A stretch of DNA of 64,000 bases from contig OX638294.1 in the NCBI GenBank assembly GCA_951812325.1, positions 186,001-250,000 on the forward strand, in the 5' to 3' direction. Of this stretch, positions 25,411-32,719 are shown piece by piece. The stretch's first letter is position 1; every line of letters starts with the position of its first letter. The notes under the pieces are model-generated. The model worked only from the letters and a program-made list of their open reading frames with translations, did no database searches and had not been told where the DNA came from. The position numbers and the translations under genes were made by a program. The DNA is from an uncultured Thermoanaerobaculia bacterium (lineage in GTDB: Bacteria > Acidobacteriota > Thermoanaerobaculia > Multivoradales > Multivoraceae).

Positions 25411-26795
25411 ACGGCCGGCACGGCTGCGGTGCGGGAGTTCACGGGGGACCGGTTCCCGACCTTCGGGTCAGGCTGTTCGTGTTGGTCATCGCAACCGCGG
25501 GGGTCGGGGCCTGTGCGACCAGCTCGACCCTGGAAGCGCCGCCGCCGCCTTCTGCGGCTGAAGTCCATGCCGACGTGCGCGCCTTTCTGCGTGACCCCCT
25601 GCTCGGCCATCGCGGGAACATCCCGGAGCAGAGCCGGTATGAACTCGACTCCGCGGCGAAGGCACTCGGCCGTGGCGGAACGCAGGTCGCGCGGGCCGGC
25701 GCCGAGACCCTGCTCGCCGTGGATCCGACCCTGCTGCCGGCCACCGTGCTGCTGGCGCAGACGGCCCTTGCGGAGGGGAAACCGGCTCGCGTCGTCGATC
25801 TGCTGAAGGAACCGCTGGCGGGCCGTCCCGACTACATCGCCGGCCAGCTCGTCTACGCGCGGGCGGCCGAACTTCTGGGCGATGTGATCACCGCCTTCGA
25901 CGGCTACCTCGGAATCGCGGATCTCGATCAGGCGGCGGCGGCCCGGGCTTCGGCCCTTCGTGCCGGTGCGCTCGCGAAACTCGGCGAACGTACCCGGGCC
26001 GCGGTCGGCGAGGGGCGGTTGGCGGAAGCCGGGGCGGCACTCGCCACGCTGCGGGCGTGGGCGCCGGACGACGCCGCGACGGTCGATCTGCGGCGGCGCC
26101 TTGCGCACGCGCGCGGCAACGCGGCGGAGGAGCTGGAGGCGACGAGGGCGCTGATCGCCCTCGGCGGAACGTCTCCGGAGTTGCTGCAGCGGCAGGCGGC
26201 GCTGGAGGTCGAGAGCGGTGACGCGCGCGTCGGCCTGGAATTGTACGAGCAGCTGGCCGAACGCGATCCGGGGAACGTCGAGATCGCGGCGGCTCTCAAC
26301 GCGGCGCGGTTCGCCTGGCGCACCAGGCTGCTGCCCGACCGGGTGGCGCGGCTGCTCGACGCGTCGAGCCTGTTGCGGGGTGACTTCGCAGCCCTGACGT
26401 ACTGGCTCGTGGCGGGCGTGCGGAGCGGATCGGGCGGCGCGACGGTGATTGCCAGCGACATCGTGGAGCATCCTCAACGCCGGGAGATTGCCCGGGTCCT
26501 GAATCTGGGGCTCATGGCGCCGGTCGATCCGGCGGTGCGGCGCTTCGCTCCCAACGACTACATGCGCCGCGGCGCGGCGCTCGCCGCATTGCTCCGCATG
26601 CCGGACCGGCTCGGTCGGGGCGCGGCCTGCGTCGGGGATGGCGGCGGGCCGGCGGTCGACGATGAGGACGCCGTGTGCGAAGCGGCGCTGCGCTGCCGCC
26701 TGATCTCCCGGCTCTCGGAATGCCGGACCGGGGCGGCGATCTCCGGGAGCGAAGCGGCGGAGGCGCTGCGCCGTACGCTCCATCTGATCCAGTAG
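25407..26795 (+). CDS. TPR-type lipoprotein of unknown function
   Basis: 462 residues from the ATG that overlaps the miaA stop. A signal peptide ends in a lipobox (LFVLVIATAGVGACATSS, Cys at about 36), so an outer- or inner-membrane lipoprotein is predicted. The mature part is an Ala/Leu-rich helical solenoid of tetratricopeptide type: RSRYELDSAAKALGRGG-like helices, TLLAVDPTLLPATVLLAQTALAEGKPA in part, then EVESGDARVGLELYEQLAERDPGNVEIAAALNAAR. After about residue 330 the pattern changes to a helical region with several Cys in the last 60 residues (ACVGDGG, VCEAALRCRL, SECRTG), which may form disulphides. The frame is open further upstream inside miaA, but that part is shadow. No specific partner is apparent. 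Confidence 0.78.
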   Translation: MNGRHGCGAGVHGGPVPDLRVRLFVLVIATAGVGACATSSTLEAPPPPSAAEVHADVRAFLRDPLLGHRGNIPEQSRYELDSAAKALGRGGTQVARAGAETLLAVDPTLLPATVLLAQTALAEGKPARVVDLLKEPLAGRPDYIAGQLVYARAAELLGDVITAFDGYLGIADLDQAAAARASALRAGALAKLGERTRAAVGEGRLAEAGAALATLRAWAPDDAATVDLRRRLAHARGNAAEELEATRALIALGGTSPELLQRQAALEVESGDARVGLELYEQLAERDPGNVEIAAALNAARFAWRTRLLPDRVARLLDASSLLRGDFAALTYWLVAGVRSGSGGATVIASDIVEHPQRREIARVLNLGLMAPVDPAVRRFAPNDYMRRGAALAALLRMPDRLGRGAACVGDGGGPAVDDEDAVCEAALRCRLISRLSECRTGAAISGSEAAEALRRTLHLIQ

Positions 26796-26853
26796 GCCCG
26801 CCGCACCGCAGCCGGCACACCAGCGACCGGGACAACCATCCGGAGACCGTTCC

Positions 26854-27477
26854 ATGACCTCACCCGTTCCCACCGCGATGCACCTTCTCGATCGGGAGCG
26901 TGCCGTCGTTCTGGTGATCGACATGCAGGGCCGGCTCGTCGATCTGATGCATCGACCCCGGATGATCATCGACGGGACGGCTCGGCTCGTTCGGCTGGCG
27001 CGGATGTTCGACCTGCCGGTGATCGTGACCGAGCAGTATCCGCGGGGACTGGGGCCGACCCGAGAGGAGATCGAGGCGGTGCTCGGGGAGATGGATCCCG
27101 AGGGCGCGCGGACGCACCGGGTCGAGAAGGACTCGTTCGGCTGTTGCGGCGAGCCCGCGTTCGAAGAGGCCCTGGCAGCAGCGAGGCCGGGTCTCGAACC
27201 GGCGGACCAGCAGGTCGTGGTGGCCGGGATCGAGGCGCATATCTGCGTCGTGCAGACGGTGCTCGATCTGCTCTCGCGCGGCGCCGACGTTCACGTGTGC
27301 TGGGACTGCACGAGTTCCCGGGGCGAGGAGTACCGGCGCCGCGCGCTCGAGCGGATGGGGTGGGCCGGAGCGCAGATCACGAACCACGAGTCGGTTGCCT
27401 TCGAGCTCGCGCGCGACAAGAACCATCCGCAGTTCAAGGGCGTCAATCGACTGCTCCGGGAGGGGCAGATCGTGTGA
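26854..27477 (+). CDS. Isochorismatase-like cysteine hydrolase
   Basis: 207 residues. The family's catalytic Asp-Lys-Cys triad is visible: Asp in AVVLVIDMQGRLVDLM, Lys in HRVEKDSFGCC, and Cys in VVVAGIEAHICVVQTVLDLL. EAHICVVQT is closer to the YcaC/nicotinamidase-related hydrolase branch than to true isochorismatase, which has a longer alpha/beta core and siderophore neighbours. The substrate is unknown; amide or hydroxamate hydrolysis is typical. A GGAG ribosome site lies about 9 nt before the ATG. The stop codon overlaps the next gene's GTG (GTGTGA), so the two are probably co-translated. Confidence 0.88.
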   Translation: MTSPVPTAMHLLDRERAVVLVIDMQGRLVDLMHRPRMIIDGTARLVRLARMFDLPVIVTEQYPRGLGPTREEIEAVLGEMDPEGARTHRVEKDSFGCCGEPAFEEALAAARPGLEPADQQVVVAGIEAHICVVQTVLDLLSRGADVHVCWDCTSSRGEEYRRRALERMGWAGAQITNHESVAFELARDKNHPQFKGVNRLLREGQIV

Positions 27478-28259
27478 CCGGCCCGGCGCGGAACATGGTC
27501 GCGGCGCTGGCCCTGGCGCTGGCGGCGGCGCCGCTCGGCGCGCACCCGCCGAGTCCGGCGACCACCCCGGCGACCACCCCGGCGGCGACTCCGGGGCCGA
27601 CTCCGGGGGTCGGCCCGGCGGTCGGCCCGGCGGTCGGCCCGGCGGTTGGCCCGGAAGGGCGCGATGCACAGGCCGCGGTGCGGGCGACCTTCGACGCCTA
27701 TCGCCAGGCGCTGATCTCCGGAGACGGCGAGCGGGCCGCGGAACTCGTCGACCGGGAAACCGGGGACTACTTCCGGGAACTGAAGCGCCTGGTCCTGGAC
27801 GGCAGCGAGGCGGAGGTGCGTCAACGGACCTTCGTCGAGCGCTTTCTGGTCGTCGCGTTCCGGCACGAGTTCAAGCCGTCCGAGTTGACCGGGATGGAGC
27901 TCGCCGACGTGATCGTGCGCGCGATGGAGATCGGCTGGATCGACTCCGCGGCGATCGGGCAGCTGGCGGTGGGCGCCGTGCGAATCGAGGGTGACGAGGC
28001 CTGGGCCGCCGCCCGCACCCGGGCCTCCCTCGAGGACCCTGCGCTCGGCGGCGGCATCGACGAGATGGAGTACCGCTTCGTCAACGAGAACGGAACCTGG
28101 AAGTTCCGGTTCAGCGCCCTCGTGGCATCGATCGACGAGGTGATGCGGAACCTGGCCGGACAGCTCGGCGCCGACGAGGACGACCTGATCTTCACCCTGG
28201 TCGAGTCCCTGACCGGAGTCGAGGTGCTGCCCGAGGTCTGGAACGCGATCGAGCCCTGA
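27474..28259 (+). CDS. Exported protein of unknown function with Pro/Thr/Gly linker
   Basis: 261 residues from the GTG that overlaps the previous stop. A short signal peptide (MVAALALALAAAPLGAHP) is followed by a low-complexity linker built from TPATTPA and GPAV repeats (residues about 22-60). The globular part (about 62-261) starts DAQAAVRATFDAYRQALISGDGERAAELVDRETGDYF, an opening like that of SnoaL/NTF2-like or ketosteroid-isomerase-fold proteins, and ends with a beta-rich MEYRFVNENGTWKFRFSALV. NTF2-like fold is therefore a guess. No catalytic residues can be named. The frame is open for another 330 nt upstream, which is shadow of the isochorismatase-like gene. Confidence 0.75.
   Translation: MTGPARNMVAALALALAAAPLGAHPPSPATTPATTPAATPGPTPGVGPAVGPAVGPAVGPEGRDAQAAVRATFDAYRQALISGDGERAAELVDRETGDYFRELKRLVLDGSEAEVRQRTFVERFLVVAFRHEFKPSELTGMELADVIVRAMEIGWIDSAAIGQLAVGAVRIEGDEAWAAARTRASLEDPALGGGIDEMEYRFVNENGTWKFRFSALVASIDEVMRNLAGQLGADEDDLIFTLVESLTGVEVLPEVWNAIEP
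27609..27654 (+). repeat. 12-bp tandem repeat in the linker of the exported protein
   Basis: About 3.8 copies of a 12-bp unit (GTCGGCCCGGCG, last copies slightly diverged) encode (VGPA)n. It is in frame, so copy-number change would alter linker length only. Confidence 0.8.
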
Positions 28260-28324
28260 CCAGGCGGCGCGGCCGCCGCGGGACTCCCGGCCGCGGCGGG
28301 CGGAGTCGGCATCCGGGGGTGCGC

Positions 28325-28330
28325 TACGAT
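28325..28330 (+). promoter_or_regulatory. Candidate -10 element at the head of the DUF4159-MoxR cluster
   Basis: TACGAT fits TANNNT and ends 7 nt before the GTG at 28338, with no ribosome site between. It is the best promoter candidate for the cluster that follows; a clear -35 is not visible. Confidence 0.45.
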
Positions 28331-28337
28331 CCGGGCC

Positions 28338-29219
28338 GTGCCGATCCGGCGAACAGTGTTTCCGGTCGTTGCCGCCGCTCTGATCGCGGTGGCCGGCGCC
28401 GGCCTGCCGGCCGGAGGTCCGGCGCCCGAGCCGGGTCCGCAGATCAGGAATCCGGACGATCGACGCGACCCCCGCACCCGCTACCGCCGCGCTCTGCCGC
28501 CCCAGGCGATGCGGATGTTCGAACGCTACCCGTTGCGGCCGGTCGGGCCGGACGAGGTGCGGCACGAGTTCTACTTCACCCGCCTCGCGTACAGCGGCAC
28601 GACCTACAGGGGCGGCGCCAGCTGGTCGGTCGATTTCCCGAAGGCCGACCGCCAGTTCATGGTCGGTCTCAAGCGACTGCTGGATCATCTGGACGCCTAC
28701 GCCTACGACAATGCCATCGTGGCCACGGACGAGAACCTCTTCCGCTACCCCTTTCTCTACTCGGTCGAGGTCGGCTACATGATGCTGAGCCCGGACGAGC
28801 GGGACCAGCTGCGCAGGTACCTCCTCGCCGGGGGCTTCTGGGTCATCGACGACTTCTGGGGCAGTTGGGAGTGGGCGAACCTGGAGCGCGAGCTGTCTCT
28901 CCTGCTACCGGACCATCCGATCGTCGAGATCCCCCTGGACCATCCGATCTTCCACTGCTTCTACGATGTGGAGGAGATTCTCCAGGTGCCGAACGTTGGC
29001 CAGGGCATGTACGGCGGCCCGACCTCGGAGAGGGACGGCTACACGCCGCACGTGCGCGGCATCTACGACGACGATGGCCGCCTGATGGTGGTGATCAACT
29101 GGAACACCGATCTCGGCGATGCCTGGGAGTGGGCGGAAGACGAATGGTACCCGGTGCGGTTCTCCCACTACGCGTACCAGATGGGAGTCAACTTCGTCGT
29201 CTACGCCATGTCGCACTGA
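28338..29219 (+). CDS. DUF4159-domain exported protein, copy 1
   Basis: 293 residues with a signal peptide (VFPVVAAALIAVAGAGLPAGG). The DUF4159 domain starts at EFYFTRLAYSGTTYRGGASWSVDFPKAD in part and contains NLFRYPFLYSVEVGYMMLSPDE, LRRYLLAGGFWVIDDFWGSWEW, EIPLDHPIFHCFYDVEEI, and ends INWNTDLGDAWEWAEDEWYP, then YQMGVNFVVYAMSH. The fold resembles a glutamine-amidotransferase-like/ThuA-like domain, but no catalytic Cys is in the usual place. It is first gene of a co-directional nine-gene cluster. A second, diverged DUF4159 protein sits at 35433. The GTG start has a TACGAT hexamer 7 nt upstream and no Shine-Dalgarno. Confidence 0.88.
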   Translation: MPIRRTVFPVVAAALIAVAGAGLPAGGPAPEPGPQIRNPDDRRDPRTRYRRALPPQAMRMFERYPLRPVGPDEVRHEFYFTRLAYSGTTYRGGASWSVDFPKADRQFMVGLKRLLDHLDAYAYDNAIVATDENLFRYPFLYSVEVGYMMLSPDERDQLRRYLLAGGFWVIDDFWGSWEWANLERELSLLLPDHPIVEIPLDHPIFHCFYDVEEILQVPNVGQGMYGGPTSERDGYTPHVRGIYDDDGRLMVVINWNTDLGDAWEWAEDEWYPVRFSHYAYQMGVNFVVYAMSH

Positions 29220-29270
29220 GCCGCGACGTCCCCGCTGCCCGCTTCCGCCTCACCCTGTTCCTCGTTCTTC

Positions 29271-31580
29271 ATGGCCGGTCTCTTCGAGTTCCTGTTCAAG
29301 TACCGGCCGGCCCTGTTCGACGAGGGCCGGTTCACCCTCGCCGCGCCCGGCTGGATGCAGGTTGCGGCGCTGCTCGCCGGCGCCGCGCTCGTGTTCGCCG
29401 CGTTCACCTACCGGCGGCTGCGTCCCGGCGCCGGCGCGGAACGCTACCGCTGGCTGCCGCCGACGTTGCGCTCCCTGGCCATCGCGGTGCTGGTCCTCTG
29501 CCTGCTGCAACCGGCCCTGGTGCTGTCGACCGTGGTGCCGAGGGAGTCCTTCGTCGGCGTGCTGATCGACGACTCGCGCAGCATGGCGATGCCGGATGAG
29601 GACGCCGCCGGAGACGGTACCAGGGGAGGCGCGGTTCGGGAGGCGCTCTCCGGGGAGCCGGGTTCCTTGCTTCAACTCCTCGAAGAGCGCTTCCAGGTGC
29701 GCCAGCTGGCCTTCGGCCGCGGCGCCGAACGGATCGAGTCGATCGACCAGCTCCGGTTCGCCCGGGCGGACAGCCGTATCGGCGAAGCCCTGGTCTCAGC
29801 GACGGACGAGCTGGCCGGCTTGCCGCTTGCCGGCGTCGTCCTGCTTTCCGACGGCGCGGACTCGGCGCCGGCCGAGCTCGGCGACGCCCTGCTGGCGCTC
29901 AAGGCCGCGGGCACGCCGGTACACGCGATCGGGCTCGGGCGGCAGCGCCTGGAGAAGGACATCGAGGTAGCCCGGGTGGTCGCGCCCCGAAGGGTGCTCC
30001 GGGGTGCCACGGTCGAGGTCGAGGTCACCCTGGGCCAGACCGGGTTCGGCGGCCGCACCGTGAACCTCGAAGTCGAGGATGACGGGCGTATCGTGAACGT
30101 CGAACCGGTCACCTTCCCGCGCCGGAGCACTGCGGTCACGGCCCGGGTGATGTTCGCGGCCAGCGACGAGGGGGCGCGCGAGTTCCGGTTCCGGGTGGCC
30201 GGCCAGCCGGGCGAGGAACTGACGCTCAACAATGAGCGGATCGCCCTGGTCGAGGTGACGAACAGGAAGGAGAGGATCTTCTTCTTCGAGGGCGAGCCGC
30301 GTGACGAGTCGAAGTTCCTGCGGCGCGCGGTCCGGTTCGACGAGAACCTGCACCTCGTGTCCATGACGCGCCAGGCGGCGAACAAGTTCTACGGCATCAA
30401 CTTCGACGAGGACACGAAGCGCTTCGACGGCTTTCCGAACCGGCGCGAGGATTTGTTCAAGTATCAGGGCGTCATCCTGGGCAGCATGGAGGCGAGCTTC
30501 TTCACCCACGACCAGATGCGGATGCTGGTCGACTTCGCCGCCCGGCGGGGGGGCGGCGTGTTGCTGCTCGGCAGCCGCCGCTCGTTCTCGGAGGGCGGCT
30601 TCGCCGGCACCCCGATCGCCGAACTGTCGCCGCTCGTCCTCCAGGAGGTGGAACCGGCTTCCGGCGAGGGCCGCCCTGAACTGATCCACGACCTGCAACT
30701 CGCGTTGACGCCCCAGGGGCGTTCCCACCCCGCAACGCTGCTGCGCGACGACCGGGCCGAGTCCAACGAACTCTGGTCGACCCTGCCGCGGCTTTCGGCG
30801 TATCAGCGGGCGACCGAAGTGAAGGCCGGCGCCACCGCGCTGGTGAAGGCGGAGAGTCCCATGGTGCGCGATTCGCTGATCGCCATGGCGCATCACCGGA
30901 TCGGCCGCGGACGCGCGATCGCCTTCACGCCGCACGACTCCTGGCACTGGCAGATGAGCGCCGACATCCCTCTGGAGGACCAGACCCACGAGCGGCTCTG
31001 GCGGCAGTTGCTGCGCTGGCTGGTGTCCTACGTCCCGGACCAGGTCGAGGTGGAGACGGACCGGGACCGCTTCGAGCCCGGCAGCACGGTGACGTTGCGC
31101 GCCATGGTGCGCGATGCGGCGTTTCGGGAGGTGAACCGGGCTCAGGTCACCGCGGCGATCGAGCTGCCGTCCGGCGCTGAGGTCGAAGTCCCGCTCGACT
31201 GGTCGGTCGAGCGCGACGGCGAGTTCGTCGGCGCCTTCGTGGCCGGTGAGCGGGGTCACTACCGGGTCGGGGTCGAAGCCCGGTCGGAGGGCGAGCTGCT
31301 GGGTGTCGCGGCTTCGCGCTTCACTGTCGACACGCTGAACGAGGAACTCTTCGACGCGGCTCGGCGGGACTCGGTGCTGGGGAGGATCGCCCGCGAGACC
31401 GGCGGTCGGCAGGTCGAGCTGGACGAGATGGAAAGCCTGGTCGAGGACCTGGCGGTCAGCCGGGAGGGAACGACCGTCCGCGAGGCGCGGGATCTCTGGG
31501 ACATGCCGATCCTGTTCCTGCTGCTGGTCGCTTTCCTGGGCGGCGAGTGGGCGGTACGGCGCCGCCTGGGGATGGCATGA
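29271..31580 (+). CDS. Membrane protein with VWA domain and glutamine-amidotransferase-like domain
   Basis: 769 residues. Two N-terminal membrane helices (about 28-47 and 66-88) and one near the C-terminus (about 742-760, MPILFLLLVAFLGG) frame a large periplasmic part. A VWA-like domain begins at GVLIDDSRSMAM with an intact DxSxS metal site (D100, S102, S104) and continues GVVLLSDGADSAP. Beta-rich Ig-like segments follow (GATVEVEVTLGQTGFGGRTV). Then comes a class I glutamine-amidotransferase-like fold without obvious catalytic residues: ERIFFFEGEPRDESKFLRRAV, RGGGVLLLGSRRSFSEGGF, HRIGRGRAIAFTPHDSWHWQM. This architecture recurs beside MoxR/BatA genes in Acidobacteriota and Planctomycetes. The stop overlaps the next start (ATGA). 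Confidence 0.87.
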   Translation: MAGLFEFLFKYRPALFDEGRFTLAAPGWMQVAALLAGAALVFAAFTYRRLRPGAGAERYRWLPPTLRSLAIAVLVLCLLQPALVLSTVVPRESFVGVLIDDSRSMAMPDEDAAGDGTRGGAVREALSGEPGSLLQLLEERFQVRQLAFGRGAERIESIDQLRFARADSRIGEALVSATDELAGLPLAGVVLLSDGADSAPAELGDALLALKAAGTPVHAIGLGRQRLEKDIEVARVVAPRRVLRGATVEVEVTLGQTGFGGRTVNLEVEDDGRIVNVEPVTFPRRSTAVTARVMFAASDEGAREFRFRVAGQPGEELTLNNERIALVEVTNRKERIFFFEGEPRDESKFLRRAVRFDENLHLVSMTRQAANKFYGINFDEDTKRFDGFPNRREDLFKYQGVILGSMEASFFTHDQMRMLVDFAARRGGGVLLLGSRRSFSEGGFAGTPIAELSPLVLQEVEPASGEGRPELIHDLQLALTPQGRSHPATLLRDDRAESNELWSTLPRLSAYQRATEVKAGATALVKAESPMVRDSLIAMAHHRIGRGRAIAFTPHDSWHWQMSADIPLEDQTHERLWRQLLRWLVSYVPDQVEVETDRDRFEPGSTVTLRAMVRDAAFREVNRAQVTAAIELPSGAEVEVPLDWSVERDGEFVGAFVAGERGHYRVGVEARSEGELLGVAASRFTVDTLNEELFDAARRDSVLGRIARETGGRQVELDEMESLVEDLAVSREGTTVREARDLWDMPILFLLLVAFLGGEWAVRRRLGMA

Positions 31581-32719
31581 GTCTCGGAAGCCAGGGCGAA
31601 GGCTACGTGCTGGCGGCCTCGTCGCGGCCGCAGCGCGGCCGGCGACGCCGTCGCGGCAGCCCCGGCTGGAGGCGCCTGGCGGCGGCGTTCGCGTGCTTGC
31701 TCGCCGTTGCCCCGCTCGGAGCGGAGAGCCACCTTCTGGTCGTGACCGGCGTCGGCGGCGAACAGGTCTACACCGAGCGCTTCCACGCCTGGGCCGCGCG
31801 CGTGGTGGAGGCCGCCCTCGAGGCGGGTCTGAGCGAGGAGAACGTCGTCTACCTGGGCGAGAATCCCGAGCTCGATCCGGAGCGGATAAGGGCCCGGTCC
31901 ACGGGCGAGAACCTGCTCGGGGAGATCGAGGCGCTCGGCAGGCGGTCGAGCGCCGGGGACGACGTGTGGATCGTGCTCTTCGGGCACGGCAGCGGGTCGG
32001 CGGGACCGGCTCGATTCAATCTGCCGGGGCGGGACCTGGTGGCCGGGCAGTATGCCGCGGCGCTCGAGCCGCTTTCCGATCGTCGCCTGGTGTTCATCAA
32101 TGCGAGTTCCGCTTCCGGGGGTTTCGTCGCTCCCCTGGCGAAAGAGGGGCGGGTCGTGATCACCGCCACCAGGTCAGGCGCGCAGGGCAATGAGGCCCTG
32201 TTCGGCGGCTACATCGCGGAGGCCTTCGACGGCGGGGCGGGAGATCGGAACAAGGACGGGCGCACGTCCGCGCTGGAGGCATTCGAGTTCGCTCAGCGCG
32301 AGGTCGAGCGCCACTACCGCCAGGCAGGCCAGATCCGGACCGAGCACGCGCTTCTCGACGACAACGGCGACGGCGAGGGAAGCCTGGAACCGGCGGGCAT
32401 CGATGCCGAAGGGGCGGTTGACGGGAAGCTTGCGAGTCTCGTCCTCCTGGGCGGGGAACGACTTCCTGCAGTGCGTACGGAGGAAACCCGGCAGCTGGTC
32501 GAACGACGCGGCGAGCTCGAGCGCCGGATCGACGCGCTCCGGCTGCAACGGGAGGGGCTCGACGAGGAGGTCTATCTCGACGAACTCCAGGAATTGATGG
32601 TGGAACTCGCGCTGGTCGATCGGGAGCTGCAGGCGGCCGGGCAGAATGGCAACGAGGAAGACGAGGGTTCGCACGACGCCAGCGGTTCCGACGACGCCAG
32701 CGGAGAGCCGGACCGGTGA
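31577..32719 (+). CDS. Exported caspase/C13-peptidase-fold protein lacking the catalytic Cys
   Basis: 380 residues. An Arg-rich N-terminus precedes a signal segment (LAAAFACLLAVAPLGAES, cleavage near 50). The CD-clan peptidase fold is recognisable: HLLVVTGVGGEQVYTERFH, DVWIVLFGHGSGS with the catalytic-type His137, then LVFINASSASGGF at 171-183. In active relatives that strand carries the nucleophile Cys (roughly C-x-S-G-G); here Ser178 or neighbours stand in its place and no Cys occurs in the mature fold. Two Ca-binding-like DxDxDG loops follow (DRNKDGRTSALEAFEFA and DDNGDGEGS). The C-terminal 80 residues form a charged coiled coil ending in an Asp/Ser/Gly tail. The start at 31577 overlaps the previous stop, and its own stop overlaps the next GTG. 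Confidence 0.82.
   Translation: MSLGSQGEGYVLAASSRPQRGRRRRRGSPGWRRLAAAFACLLAVAPLGAESHLLVVTGVGGEQVYTERFHAWAARVVEAALEAGLSEENVVYLGENPELDPERIRARSTGENLLGEIEALGRRSSAGDDVWIVLFGHGSGSAGPARFNLPGRDLVAGQYAAALEPLSDRRLVFINASSASGGFVAPLAKEGRVVITATRSGAQGNEALFGGYIAEAFDGGAGDRNKDGRTSALEAFEFAQREVERHYRQAGQIRTEHALLDDNGDGEGSLEPAGIDAEGAVDGKLASLVLLGGERLPAVRTEETRQLVERRGELERRIDALRLQREGLDEEVYLDELQELMVELALVDRELQAAGQNGNEEDEGSHDASGSDDASGEPDR

Noticed and set aside
26854..27477. True isochorismatase (entB) of a siderophore pathway
   Set aside because: There is no aryl-carrier domain and no siderophore gene nearby; the EAHICVVQT motif fits the generic cysteine-hydrolase branch.
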